A DNA stretch of 64,000 bases from Daphnia pulex (lineage: Eukaryota; Arthropoda; Branchiopoda; Diplostraca; Daphniidae): the NCBI RefSeq assembly GCF_021134715.1, contig NC_060026.1, positions 14,871,001 through 14,935,000 on the forward strand, read 5' to 3'. Below the pieces are notes generated by a model that saw only the letters and a program-made list of their open reading frames with translations, ran no database searches and was not told the DNA's origin. The position numbers and the translations under genes were made by a program. Within the stretch, counting starts at the first letter, position 1. Each line of letters starts with the position of its first letter. Below, piece by piece: positions 26,995 through 41,006 of the stretch.

Positions 26995-27965
26995 TCTAAT
27001 AAAGAATTAAGTAGAGCACTATTTGAAATATTCTTGACACATTGACACTTAACGTTTCTTGAGTTATTTTCAGCGAAAAATTGTTGCTTAAGAGCGCAGA
27101 ATTTTTTTATTTTCTTTCCAACCTAGCACAACATCGCCATTTTGAACATTGCCACTTCCTAGAAACAGAACGTTTTTCTTTTTCACAAAAATATTTCATA
27201 AGTTTTTTATTTTCACCAAACAATTGATTAAAACGTGCAGAATTTTATTAATAAATAAATTTGCATTATTTAAAAAATATTTGGTCCAGTAAAAATGAAC
27301 ATTTTTTGGATAGCAAGTTAAAAAAAATAATCAAGCAAAATGTAAAAATGCAAAACTAAATTATTACAAAATTTAGAAAATAAGTAATAAATAATGAACC
27401 ACAGTTAATTTACATTATCTATTATTTAAAAAAAAGAATTGTCCAATAAGAAAATGAAGCCGGTAGGGGATTTCGCCTTTCGGTCAGCTGGCAGCGCAGC
27501 AATTTCGAAAAGAAGTGACCGTTGGTTCGCTGCAGTCAGTTTACTTTCGCGCTTTTAACTTGTCTCTATTTCAGTTGAGTCGGTTGTAGATCTCAGGACA
27601 ACTCACAAGTCTATGTTCGTTGGGGAAAGAATTCGTGGAACAAGTAATGATTTTGTAAATCACACTTGAATAGTCAACATTATTTCTGCCCGTAAGTTTC
27701 TATTTCATTCTATTCTCGTTAATGTGGATGTCTGATTTTTTTAACTGATACGTGGCAAATGGTGATTTTTTGTGTGAACATTGTACGTTGAGTGCATGGC
27801 GCCAACGGTCGCTTTTCGTGCATCACAAAACTTATGTCCTTGTTCTTGTCTATTCTGCTTTACAGCTCAATTGGATTGAAAGGAATAGGGGTCAAAGCTT
27901 GTTCCTACTATTTTATTGCATTTTTGATTGAATAACCCATCTGGGAATTTGAATTCAAACACATC
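26995..27965. promoter_or_regulatory. divergent intergenic region of MBD-R2 and cyclin B3
   Basis: About 970 bp between opposite start codons. From 27230 to 27440 it is very AT-rich with no gene. Around 27470-27650 base composition rises, and the sequence looks like the cyclin B3 5' untranslated exon, with a possible intron before the ATG at 27966. Confidence 0.4.
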
Positions 27966-29596
27966 ATGGCACCCACCAAACCTTCAGGCATTACTCAGAT
28001 GGTAACAAGAATGAGGGCTGCTGCGAACCCCAGAGCTACTGCGAATCCATCTAAAGCTGTAGCTGAAAACAACAGCCTCGTCAACAAGAAGAGGAAAGCT
28101 GAGACGGTCTTGACTTCAGATAACAAGAAGCGTTCAGCTTTGGGAGACCTTACTAATGTAACAGCCATTTACCACTTGTTTGTTGCCAGTATCTCAATTG
28201 TTATTTTTCCTTTGATAGGCTAACAGCAAACTTCAAGATGCCAAGAAAGCTGCCAAGGCAGCAAAGGTCTCATCTCTTACTAATAGCACTAATCTTGCTA
28301 GGCCTCAATTGTCACGCCCTTCAACTAAAGCACTTACCTTGAATGTAGTCAAAGAGGATGTTAAAGTACCTGAGCAGGTAGTAATCTTATCTTGAACACC
28401 AACATGGGGTTGTTAATTAATTGTTCATTGTTCAATGAAGATTGATTCAGAGGCAACTATTTACTTCTCTCCTGAGAATGCCAAGCCAAAGAGGAAGCTT
28501 CCTCCCAATGTTGAAGATTTTGACAGTGAGTGTGGAACTGATCCTTTCCAGACACCTCAGTATGCCCAAGATATCTTCCTTTACTTTAAGCAACGCGAGG
28601 TAACAGTCTTCAACTTTGCGCCCAAAAAGAATGTTCCTAACACCTGTTGTTCATTTCGTTTTCAGTTGAAATTTATTCCTCGTCGTTACATGGACCAGCA
28701 GACAGAGCTAACTTGCGACATGCGAGCAGTTTTGGTCGACTGGCTGGTGGAAGTGCAAGAAAGTTTCGAACTCAATCACGAAACTCTTTATTCTGCTGTG
28801 CGTCTCGTTGATCTCTACCTCTCTCACACTACCGTCAATAAGGAAAATCTCCAGTTAGTCGGAACCACTGCCATGCTTATTAGCTCAAAATTTGAAGTAA
28901 GTTTCTTGTCCTCCGATCCTTTCCCGCCATTTTGCTAACTCTGTTGTTCTGTGCTAATAGGAACGTTGCCCACCATGTGTCGATGATTTCCTCTACATTT
29001 GTGATGATGCCTACACCCGTAGAGATCTTATCAAGATGGAGATGAGCATTCTCAAAGCAGTCGATTTCGATATTGGCCTCCCATTGTCCTACAGTTTCCT
29101 TCGTCGCTACGCTAGAGTAAGTCTTTTTGTTTCTGGTTTATCTTGTAATTCTTGTGATTCATGAATTTATTTGTAAAATCAGGTAAGCAAGGCTAGCATG
29201 GAGACTTTAACACTGGCACGTTTCATCCTCGAAACATCACTGATGGAGTATGACTTGATAAACGTCAAGGACTCCCTTATGGCCGCTTCCGCCCTTATGA
29301 TGGCCTTCCAGATGCAGAACTCTGGTGAATGGACGCCGACACTGGAGTACTATAGCAGTTTTACTAAGGCAGAACTTCGCGAAACAACCTGCCGCCTACA
29401 TGCTATGCTGATCAAGCTGCAGTCAAAAAATCTTAAGACCATCCGTAATAAGTACTCTCACAAGTAAGTTTCGTTTTCCATATTTAAACAATTTACTGTA
29501 AACTTGTGTCGTTACTTAAGTTGGAATCTGTTTCGATTTTCCAGAGTCTTTTATGAAGTTGCCAAGATTGCTCTTCCTGCTGAAATGGAATTTTAA
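27966..29596 (+). CDS. CycB3: cyclin B3
   Basis: Seven exons: 27966-28157, 28219-28377, 28441-28599, 28666-28896, 28961-29116, 29183-29463, 29545-29596 (409 aa). It is a mitotic/meiotic cyclin that activates Cdk1. A destruction box RSALGDLTN (56-64) marks it for APC/C degradation. The cyclin N box is complete (FIPRRYMDQQTELTCDMRAV, LVDWLVEVQESFELNHETLY), followed by the MALISSKFEE-like segment (ISSKFEERCPPCVDDFLYIC) and the second cyclin fold ending KVFYEVAKIALP. The B3 assignment rests on the box sequence and the DPFQTPQYAQDIFLYFK approach segment. Introns are 60-80 bp. Confidence 0.92.
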
Positions 29597-30134
29597 AATT
29601 CGTGACTTGCTCATATAAGAAACTGCCATCGCGCGACTCTTGGATTTCCTTGATTTTTTTTTTTTCGATTTGGCGTCATTGTTATTTCCTGAAATTTATT
29701 GATTCCTGTGCTTACATTCATTTGTCTTTCCTTTTCTGTTCTTCTTCTACCTTTTCTGTCTGTCATCTGTCAATCTAATTTTTTTACACGATTCCAACTA
29801 CCAACCAATGACGAGTAGCGTATTCCAAAAAACTTAAATAAGAAAAGGTAAAAAATAAGTTTTTTTTTTCCGTTTTTATCGATAACTAATTAACTATTAT
29901 TATAGATCTTGATTAAATTTCCTACTACTAGATAAGAAAATTGAATAGTCCCAACCGTACACATGCATATACACACACACCGTACACGAGCACACAGTCC
30001 TCTGTAATTCATCCCCCCTCCCTCCAAATACACTGGAACGTTGGAGAAAGAAGGCATGGCGGCTAGCTATTTTTAGTAAGTTCTAGCCTGGGACTATTGA
30101 AGATGTTAAAATCGTAGAAGACAGTTGAACAGCC
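29597..30134. other. cyclin B3 3' untranslated region and spacer
   Basis: T-rich 3' sequence. A short CA-type simple repeat lies around 29970-29995. I see no gene. Confidence 0.4.
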
Positions 30135-31975
<1,841 letters not shown>

Positions 31976-32187
31976 CTAATCAAATACCTTTTTTTGTGTA
32001 GGTTTTCGATTTTAGAATCCGTGTTAAAAGATCAACAATAATATCTGCGACTTACCAGTTAACGGGTTTATCTTTCAACAGTTTCATATACTGAAACGAG
32101 AAGTATTTTTTTTTTTTTTTTTTTTAATTATTATTCAGTCTTCTTTCAATGCTGGCCAGTTATTGTGTTACGCCACGATGCGAAAGT
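31976..32187. other. convergent spacer with T-tract
   Basis: Short spacer between convergent genes containing a T run of about 20 (32108-32126). I see nothing else. Confidence 0.4.
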
Positions 32188-33300
32188 TTATTCTTTCAGC
32201 AGCTTAAGATCATAGCCGTAGTCCGTTAGGGCTTTCTGAACGATTTCAATTTCCTTGTCGATGATGCCTCTCAACAATGAATCAAATGGATCCCTATTAA
32301 AGGACATCAAATTTTATCATTTTGAATCTTTATTTAAAATTCTTTAAATATTTTGCTATAATTGTAGTACCTTATTGTTTCATTCGTGGTAGAACGAGTT
32401 GAATTTCGTTTGAATGAAGAAAAATCATGTTTGATTACGCAATCCAACCGCCGTTCGTCCACTTCTAATCCAAGGTACCGCATGAGATTTCGGAATTGAT
32501 TCCGCTTATCTTTCTTCAAGTCCTCGTACAGTAAAATGCCTCCGTGTCCGATTTTGGGGATCCACTCCAGTGCCTTTGTTTTCCATCGGTCGATTTCTTT
32601 CGTTACAAACTTTTTCCAACTTATCCCAGTGAACTGAGTTGGCGAAGCGGATGCCGTGTGACTGTATCCGGTAGTCATAAAATTTCGGTAAGAGACGAGA
32701 GCGCCGTACGGATTGCGGATGATGAGGATGGCGCTTTTGTTAACGAATGGTTTGTAATCGTTTTTCTGAAAATCGTGCGTTTTCTGTACAATAGTACATC
32801 CACAATCGATGGGCACTACTTCACCGTAAAATCCTATCCGATAAGATTTAATTTGAACATTTTCTGTAGCGAATTTGACAGGGAATAATGCTACCTTTCA
32901 CGTAGAGGCTTTTATCTGCGTAGATACTTCCGGTAAAGTAACCACTCAGTCGTTCGATAATTCCACGTATCCAGGTATTTCCGCTTCCTGGATAGGACAT
33001 GAGAGCCATCATGGGACGAGATCCATTGCGGATGAATCCGACGGTGTATTCCCGACAATCAGGATCGTCTTCCCACGGTCGGTAAGCAATATCTAAAACG
33101 TTGGACACATATACTTGGTCGTGTGCTTCACTATTTTCTTGATGCTGTAGTGAAAAATATTTTAACAGCTGTTGTCTTGTAGGCTGCTCGAGCGACCAGT
33201 AAAAAATTATTGTTAAATTCACCAAAGACAACAGACCAGCAACAAAAATTGTGCAGCGACCGACACTTGGATTTCTAAAACTAAACTTTGATCTTCCCAT
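32188..33300 (-). CDS. WSCD-like type II membrane sulfotransferase
   Basis: Three exons: 32895-33300, 32371-32833, 32188-32293 (324 aa). A short cytoplasmic N-terminus and one transmembrane helix (about 17-35, TIFVAGLLSLVNLTIIFYW) are typical of Golgi enzymes. The PAPS 5'-phosphosulfate loop is MSYPGSGNTWIR (102-113) and the 3'-phosphate motif is ILIIRNPYGALVSYRN. The best resemblance is to the catalytic part of WSCD1/2 (GYFTGSIYADKSLYVKG followed by FYGE), but no Cys-rich WSC domain is encoded. The acceptor is unknown; glycan or glycoprotein is likely for a Golgi sulfotransferase. Two short introns, phases compatible. Confidence 0.85.
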
Positions 33301-33904
33301 AATGTCAGTGTGGTTAAACTGTCAGAATTTAGAGTTCGGTGTTAGCACTTAGCAGTGAACGAGGGCGGACTAAGGTTTTCCTTAACGTGGATTCGTTACA
33401 TTTTTATTTACCGATTGATTTTCTTATGTGAACTTTATCAGTATAGATACGGTAGACAAACTTTTCCTTTTAGATATCATCAGATGACGTTTAGAGAGAG
33501 GATCCAGCATTTGTCAATCACAAATAAGAAACACGATGGTTTTGCGTCTAACCTCCAGAAAAATAAAATAATTATTGATTTTGTTACAGGAAAATGGGCT
33601 GAGGTGCAACAGGATCGCAACCACAGTCACACCAACAGCAACCTCCTCCACAAGTTTGCGTTGCATTTGGTTGAACCTACAGTGGTTTAAAAGTTGTTGA
33701 ATCGATTAACTAAATAGTAATTAATCAGATTGATTTTTCTGTTTAAAAGTCGAAAAGCAAATGACTAATCAAAAACTTAACTTGCAACTCTTTCTCTCTT
33801 ATCAGCGTGACGTCCATTTTTTTATCAGGTTCATGTCTATATTTATGTCGATCACTGGCTTCTCTTATCTTCAAACGAGAGATTGTAAATCGACTTTTTA
33901 ACGG
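33301..33904. other. divergent intergenic region, sulfotransferase and fucosyltransferase
   Basis: About 600 bp between opposite start codons. AT-rich, with no clear TATA box. Only short chance frames are seen. Confidence 0.4.
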
Positions 33905-35155
33905 ATGAAAGCCAAATATTTTCAAAGACAATATTCCGTTTCTCTTTTCTCTGCTGAATGCTTTATCATCATGTGGCTGCTTCTCTTGATGATTTTACCG
34001 GAACACATCAGGAATAGACGATCCGTCAAAGTGGCCGCCTTCTTGGTCGTCGTGGGAACACTGGTGTTTTGGTGGTACAATTTCCCTTTCCAAAAAGTTC
34101 ACGATTACATTTTACAGAGCAAAAGAGGCAAATCCATTTTACTCTGGAACTCTAACGAAAATGAAAGATTCTTCAGTCAGCACAGCGGCAGTTGCGGTTC
34201 TATTCGATGCGAAATCATTTCCAATCGATCGGCACGTCCCATCGAATCTTACGACGCCATCGTCGTCATTTTCGACGACGAATTCTCTCCAGTCGACCCA
34301 ATGGAGTTGGCCGAATTTCAATCGGAGAGCAATAACACAAATCAAAAGTTCGTCTTCTACACCCGAAAATCACCGCAATCGCTAGCCTCTTATCACAGCG
34401 TGAGTGAATCCACAGGCGTTTTCAATTGGACCATGACCTACAGAAGGGATTCGGATATTCCTATGCTCTACGGACGGATCGCACCGGAAGAATTGAGTTT
34501 CCTCTCGCCGGAAGACGTACTCCGTCACATAGAAAGAGCTCGCAAAACCTTCCGGCCACGCCCAAAGTCGATTTCAAAACCCAACAAAGGTTCACCCATT
34601 GTTGCCTGGATGGCCTCCGATTGCAACACAACAAGTCAGCGGGAATCGTATGTCAAAGAATTAAAGAATTTCATCGAAGTTGATGTTTACGGTGAATGTG
34701 GTAACTTAACTTGTGATGGACCGCAGTGTTACGACATTCTGGTGCGCAACTACAAGTTCTACCTGTCATTTGAAAATTCACTTTGTCCTGATTACGTGAC
34801 GGAAACGTTTTTTACCATGATGGATCGAGACGTTGTTCCGGTTGTGTATGGTGGCGCCGACTACACTCGATATGCTCCGACCCATTCCTACATCGACGCT
34901 CGACAATTCAAGCCGGAAGAATTGGCCACTTACCTGAAATCCCTGGACGCCAACGATACGTTGTACGGCGAATATTTTTGGTGGAAGGATCACTACCGGG
35001 TAACATCCAGTGAGGAGAACATGTGGCGTAATTCATTTTGTAACTTGTGTCAGAAATTGCACAGAGATTTCGAATCGAAATCTTATCAGGATCTGATATC
35101 TTACTGGGGTGACAACAATCAGTGCGTTCCGTTTGATCCGAAATGGATCTTTTAA
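33905..35155 (+). CDS. alpha-1,3-fucosyltransferase (GT10)
   Basis: A single uninterrupted exon of 416 codons, unusual beside multi-exon neighbours. It is a type II Golgi protein: a hydrophobic segment around residues 43-60 (VKVAAFLVVVGTLVFWW) follows basic residues. The GT10 catalytic core is clear: FNWTMTYRRDSDIPMLYG, IVAWMASDCNT, YVKELKNFIEVDVYGECGNL, then the GDP-fucose signature KFYLSFENSLCPDYVTETFF and VVPVVYGGADY. The enzyme transfers fucose from GDP-Fuc to GlcNAc on N-glycans, probably core alpha-1,3 or Lewis type; the precise linkage cannot be read. A second Met at residue 23 is an alternative start with the same membrane anchor. The lack of introns suggests retroposition or intron loss. 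Confidence 0.9.
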   Translation: MKAKYFQRQYSVSLFSAECFIIMWLLLLMILPEHIRNRRSVKVAAFLVVVGTLVFWWYNFPFQKVHDYILQSKRGKSILLWNSNENERFFSQHSGSCGSIRCEIISNRSARPIESYDAIVVIFDDEFSPVDPMELAEFQSESNNTNQKFVFYTRKSPQSLASYHSVSESTGVFNWTMTYRRDSDIPMLYGRIAPEELSFLSPEDVLRHIERARKTFRPRPKSISKPNKGSPIVAWMASDCNTTSQRESYVKELKNFIEVDVYGECGNLTCDGPQCYDILVRNYKFYLSFENSLCPDYVTETFFTMMDRDVVPVVYGGADYTRYAPTHSYIDARQFKPEELATYLKSLDANDTLYGEYFWWKDHYRVTSSEENMWRNSFCNLCQKLHRDFESKSYQDLISYWGDNNQCVPFDPKWIF

Positions 35156-36409
35156 AAATATCGTGATTGAATTTGATAACATTGTAAAATTTTATTTGTT
35201 CCAATAGCATGGTTCTGTATGGAAGTCTAAAATCGATATAATTTTTAATTAATTTTGTTTGAGTGGAAAATTGAAAGTGTAAATAAAAAGCAAAGAACGT
35301 TAATGAAAAATTTTTCCGATAGCTTATTTTGTGCAATTTTCTCCGGAACTACACCGGAAGTTAGCGATAGTTCCTCAACTATTTATCTGTCATTAAAACC
35401 AATGAGGCCACGTATGCAATCGATCGTAAAATTTTAGAAGGATCACGACAGTGGAACATTCCAAAAAGTTGTGAATTTCACATTTTTAGCATAGAGTTGA
35501 ACAGTCCTAACTGAAACTATTTCAATTTTGATCCTAGAATCATCTTACTCCATAGCTACTCAAAATTCTATTTTTTTAAATTTTATCTTACAAGATTTTT
35601 TCCCCATCACAAAATAGCCCTTTATTTAAAGAAAATGGGCAAAACGATCATTTTGATTGTTGTTAGATGTCGCTAGAATCGCATTGTTTTCTTGTCACAT
35701 GTCGAAAGTTCTTGCTGTGCTTTCTTCCATGTGGACTCGTTATGTTTCTACTGGAAATTCTAGATCATTGTGTCTTACAAACACTTTCCCTTGATAGTGT
35801 TTACATAGTATGCAATTATACTGCAACTCCTCCCTATGGAATATATCAGCAGCGATCAGCAGACAACAGTCATCAACAAAGAGTTTGCCCAGCTAAGCAG
35901 TTTTTCAAGATCTAACTGTGATCAACAAATTTCAGTTTTCAACTAGTGCATCGGCAGACCCACAAACGGCACGTGAAAATCGAAGAGCACGAACTTCAAG
36001 CATCACCTATTTATGTAAGTCTATATTTTCAATTTACTCTATGAAACGGAAAGTTGAGAACAAAAGATTAGTTCTGCTACCTTGACTTGGTTCTTTGAGG
36101 AAGACGTGGAGATTTTTACCATGTATTTGAGGCTTTTGAACCGTTTTGTTGTGCAGCTTTTGAGGAGAGAGATTCTTATGATTAGGCCTCTATTCACATC
36201 CTTTTTCGCTTTGAATTTCTCAAAGTTCTTGTTGATCAGGATTTTAAAAGTGAAAACTAGTTCTGCTGTCCTGTTTATTTTTTTCAATTGAACACTATAC
36301 AGCAACCAGTGCAATAGTTTGAGTTAATCGATTCAATTTTAAGAAAAAAAATTGACGAGAAGGTTTTTGTTTTATTGAAGTAGACTGTTGCATTTTTATC
36401 TCTCTCTCT
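35156..36409. other. spacer with a duplicated segment and an exon-like fragment
   Basis: 35540-35935 is duplicated at 39415-39880. A short exon-like stretch at about 35935-36012 (acceptor 'tttcag', donor 'gtaagt') is open but unassigned. I see no gene. Confidence 0.4.
35540..35935 (+). repeat. duplicated intergenic segment, copy 1
   Basis: Shares long near-identical stretches with 39415-39880 in the same orientation: 'acgatca.tttgattgttgtt', 'agatgtcgctagaatcgcat', 'gcaactcctccct', 'gatctaact.gtgatcaa'. Each copy also has private insertions or deletions. No open frame is conserved between them. Confidence 0.8.
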
Positions 36410-38679
36410 TCAAAGAAAACAGTATCCTTCGTTTTGGTGGCACCACTCTGGCTGAAGACCATCAGCCTGAATTCCACGTTGAACCAATCGTTCACGATGG
36501 TGGTTCATGCGGTGCTCGGCAGTGCGCCAGTTCGTGTCCGGGTCGGTCCACAGTCTTTCAGCTAGAGCTGAACTACGAGGCCATAGTTTGCCTTCGATAG
36601 CTGCTCCGTCAACCTAGTTCATAATTGCAATGTTTAATCCATATCCCACTGAAATTATGGCCCTCGTTATGTATACGTACTTGTTCAGTCCAGATGGCGG
36701 CTTCCCCGCCTAATATTTGATGGCTGTTGAATGTCTCGTTAAAATTGGTGATAAGTTTTCGTGGGCTGTTTTCGTAAACTTTTTGCCAACCACTGTAGGG
36801 TGAGCACCAATTATTGGGACCCTTACCAACCCATTGTCCATACCCGCAATCAAAGTACCTGTTGAAAAGTTAGTAGTTATTTGGAATCGCTTGGAATTTC
36901 GTATCCATTTTTCTTTGCCCACGTTACCATGCGTCATAATTTGTCATAATTAACTTGAAGCCTTGGCGGTAAAGTTGAGCGATACTCTGGTCCGTACCCT
37001 TTGCCCAAATTTGAATGATGTATCTTTCCTTGTCCAGAAATTTTTCGGCATTGCCATCGTCTGTCAGGGGGCTGGTCCACAAAACGATGGGTTGTTTATT
37101 GCCGTAAGCTTTGTCTACTTCTTCTAGAGATCGGTTCTGAAAGTGGCTCCAGAGATATAGGAAATCCTCTTTGCTGTAGTCGTTCCGTCCACGAGCCCTC
37201 AGCCAATCGATAATTTCAGTGGTTTCGTTCCAGCATTTGAATTTCACTCCGTCGCCACCCATGTGGAAGATATCGCTCTGAAATAAATCATTCATATCCT
37301 GGTAGATATTACTCAATACGGAGTAGATATTATCGTTGATGGGGTTCAGGATTCCGCAAGGTGGCTCGGCGCAATAGTCGTGCCATGGTTCTATATTGAG
37401 GCAAAGAGCCAACTGGCCCATTCCGGCACGTTCGCCCCATTCCCATCCGCTGCCAACGTGACCTGGTGCGTCAAATTCCGGAACTATCTTGACTCCTCTA
37501 ACCGTGGCGTAGTGGACCAATTCTTTGATATCTTCAGGGTGGTAAACTTGATCGGAGGAATACGCTCCGTACAGCGCAAGTCTTGGCTCCCGAGTTGACA
37601 CGAACGGGAAGGATTGCGAATCAGTCAGATGCCAATGGAATACGTTGAGTTTATCGTAGGACATGGCGTCGATAATCTTCTTGATTACTGGAACGCTGAC
37701 GAAATTACGAGACGTGTCGATGATGAGTCCACGGTGAACAAAGGCTGGCGAGTCGGATATGTTGGCATCCGTCAACATAATCATCGATTCCAGAGTTTTA
37801 TCCCAGGCCATGATTTGCGACAAAGTTTCAATGGCGTGACGAGCTCCGAAAAAAGTCGTCGCCGTGATGGAAACGGATGTTATGCTGCGCGGACTAGCAG
37901 GTGTGGCCGCAGTGGCGAATATCGTTTTCACGTGCAAATTGTAAGACTCTTGCGTTTCCATCCCGAGCCTTACGTCACCCGACGTGATAGACACTTCGAT
38001 ATGAATTTGCGGCCGCTGTCCATCTTTTGCTGTTTGGTTGCGACGGCGGAATGCTTCCGGAATACTCTTGCGGAGGACGCCACGGAATATTGCAATCGCT
38101 TCATTCGTCAACGATTTAACCTTTAAAGAAAACAAAATAATTTGTTTTTAATGAAACTGATTTGCATTTGACAGGGGGTACCTCGGAACTTGGTGCATTG
38201 ATTCGATTGATGCGGATGTCGACCGGAAGGAAAGACACAAGGGTTTTTGATAGATAGATTGCGTCGCGTGGTTTTGGCCATAGCACCGACTCGTCATTGC
38301 AAGTCAATTTGCAACCTGCCAGTGTTGGGTTGTTCATGTTATCACCTTCTTCTACAGGCGAATCTTTTTCCACTTTAACACATCCCCTGCCAGTTCGGCA
38401 CGCCCAAGCCCAGGGTGACGCTTCCCTATACAAAGAAAGACGGGCATATTTTAGAAAGTAACCTAAATTGTCAACGGCTTGATTTAACATCTGCACAATT
38501 ATTTTTTCTTTTACTCTCCCATTAAGTTCACATAAAACTTGAAGCTTTTATCAAAGGGTTGAATTGGAATAATGACAATTGTACACGACAAATTGATTTT
38601 CTTACCCGGTTCGGCTTTGCCCAACGGCCATTTGAGCGATGGAAAACAATCCGATGAAGAAGAGAAATTTCGTGTCCAT
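36410..38679 (-). CDS. GH20 beta-N-acetylhexosaminidase-like protein lacking the catalytic Glu
   Basis: Five exons: 38606-38679, 38182-38425, 36928-38120, 36681-36858, 36410-36613 (630 aa). A signal peptide (FLFFIGLFSIAQMAVG) is followed by an N-terminal GH20b-like domain and the GH20 barrel: GLIIDTSRNFVSV, FHWHLTDSQSFPF, GVKIVPEFDAPGHVGSGWEW, then WLRARGR, WAKG, LGGEAAIWTEQVD, SSALAERLWT. Insect relatives cleave chitin oligosaccharides or trim N-glycans. The catalytic pair is normally Asp-Glu in HMGGDE. Here residues 393-398 read MGGDGV, so D396 is kept but the acid/base Glu is G397 (codon gga instead of gaa). The rest of the pocket looks intact, so this may be a binding pseudoenzyme, a recent loss, or an assembly error. 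Confidence 0.92.
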
Positions 38680-39414
38680 CTCTCCTATTCAGAGGTCTGA
38701 AGATTTGTGCTCGAAAGTGTAACACAAGTGGTAATAGCACTCTTGGCTTCAGTGTTGTCGCGCTCCTGAATAATTCCAATAACGGGAGAAGAGAAACTAA
38801 GCAACTCAAACTCGTCTGTCAAAAGAAAGCGAAGATTTCTTTACATTGTGGGTCATTGTATGCATAATGTGTGTTGATCGTACCTGTTTGGTGAGGGTTC
38901 TATAATGACGTACAAACAACTTGTTATTTTACTCGTAATGGCTTTTATGAAGAACGCTCGTTGACATATGTTACCAGCTTCTTACCATGTTACGTCTTGC
39001 TCTGTCGGCTTCAGCTCGGACTGCTCAGTCGAGATTCACTTACTTTGATGAAACGGTCTAGTCATTTATTGGTTCTTTGATGTTGTTGGTTTAGGTCTGG
39101 CCTTCAAACAAGTTCGTATTTCCTGGTTTGATGTTTTTCTTTTTCCTATTGGCCTCGCTGGGCCGATGATTTTTTTAATTGGGCACTCCGACAAGTTTTT
39201 ATTTTGCTTTCTCTTTGTTTGTACATGATCAAGGTAGGGCGAGTTGAAGGAATCTTTAGCTTCTCAACCGAAGGGCGTGAATCGCGTGATTTTGTTGAAG
39301 GTTATTTTGCAAAAACCAGTTCACATTTTGAATACGTCTGTGGCTTTGATTTCGTCTGAAATCACGATAAAGAATTTCCCGAACTATGCTACTGGTGCAT
39401 TGGTAGCATTAAAT

Positions 39415-39880
39415 TCAAATTTTTCAAATTTTATCATAAAGATTTTTTCGCCACCACAAGGTGGCCTATAAAAGTAAATGGACAAAACGATCACTTTGAT
39501 TGTTGTTAGATGTCGCTAGAATCGCATTGTTTTCTTGTCACATGTTGAAAGTTCCTACTTGTGTCTTCCATGTTTCTTCGTAATTTTCTTTGTGTTTCGT
39601 TTGGAATAATTTCAACGCCTTACTAAATGTAAGTTGCTTTTTGTACTCATAATGTTTCTACTGGAAATTCTAGAAAATTATGTCTTACAAACAAGTTCGA
39701 TAGTCATCACTTTCCCTTGATAGTTTTAACATAGTAATAATGCAAATTATACTGCAACTCCTCCCTGGGGAATAAATCAGCAGCTATCATCAACAAAGGG
39801 GTTGCGAATAAGATTGTCCAGCTTAGCAGTTTTTAAAGATCTAACTGGTGATCAACTAATTTGTGTAGCTATACCAAATC
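39415..39880 (+). repeat. duplicated intergenic segment, copy 2
   Basis: Partner of 35540-35935, same orientation, about 3.9 kb away, with the hexosaminidase gene between the two copies. It carries an extra stretch (about 39560-39650) that copy 1 lacks. Confidence 0.8.
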
Positions 39881-40418
39881 AGTCGAATATTCCTGTTATG
39901 TCTTACATATTGAGTAATCAAAGAAAAGTATTTAATTTTTATGAAATTATTTTTTCATTAAAGGTGGATGAGATGGAGTATTCAAGTACAGTCCTTACTA
40001 TTCCACTGCATTTAACGATGAGACAATCAGACAACACAAGTTCACACAAAGGAATCACAGTAAACTTCCTGGCGGATTACGAAGCTCACTTTTACGACGT
40101 TTTTTGCCTTGGTATATTTATGGGCCTCACCACAATGGTAAAATAAATTTTCGGTTCTTTGTTTAGGAACAACTTGAACTTGTTTTCTTCACATGTGTTT
40201 AGAGTGTTGAATCCTGAAAGAATTGCTGACTGCTACCTCCTCTCAACATTTCGTATTTTGGCGGATGAAATTTTTGCCATACTTTCTCGCCAGCAGCCGT
40301 TCTTTAGTGGACAATCGGAGGGAGTTAATCCAAAATCTTTAAGTAAGACGTAAAAATCTTATTTTTTGTTTAAGCTTCATTTTAATTCCCCATTCGTTTT
40401 TTTACAGCACCTACCTGA
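39802..40418 (+). CDS. hypothetical protein, weak three-exon model
   Basis: Open frame 39802-40111 ends at a GT donor (ccttg|gtatat). 40205-40342 follows a TTTAGAG acceptor, and 40408-40418 ends in TGA. The phases agree (152 aa). Parts look protein-like (VLNPERIADCYLLSTFRILA, FAILSRQQPFFSGQ), but no family is recognised and the first 70 bp overlap the duplicated segment. It may be an exon set of a decayed gene. Confidence 0.25.
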
Positions 40419-41006
40419 GATCGCGAGTCGGCCGCCGATGTCAATCTACAACATTATTCTACAACTCTTCTACAACCCTATTCTTTATTGGAATTGTGTG
40501 GTCCGGCACGGAGATCCTTGAGTCAATGGTGACTTGCAGCTGATCTTTGTCCAGGACAGAAGAGTGATTTCCACCAAAGTTCTGCTCCAAGGATGGAGAT
40601 CTTCGCGACGCACGCTCATCTAGCTTCACTGCTGCTGCTACACATATTGTCGTACATCACTGACGAGTAAGACCACTTCAGTGGTCCCTTCATCCGCACC
40701 TGTAGTCATTCTCAACGGGATTATGCTCAGGTACCGGACAATTGACTTGTTTTCGTATATTATCTACTAATTATCTACTTGCTTTAAACTCTAGTATGTG
40801 TAATAGTTTCAAAATCAGGCACTTCTTGTTCTTGCGCTCAAACGAAGTATTTCTTAGACGTTTCTTTTTTCTAACGCTAGATGGCTTTTCATAATTTTCA
40901 GCTGTCAAAACAGTCAGTTTCACTTACTTTGCAAATCTCTTTAAACATTTATCGGCAGCTGCTGTGTGGAAATTTTTTAGGGAAAACTGACGTTAACTAT
41001 TCCACC

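Larger units (their letters stand above)
38680..41006. other. gene-poor region upstream of the hexosaminidase gene
   Basis: Contains the hexosaminidase promoter, the second copy of the duplicated segment (39415-39880), a weak gene candidate (39802-40418), and unassigned sequence after 40420. I see no recognised family. Confidence 0.4.
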
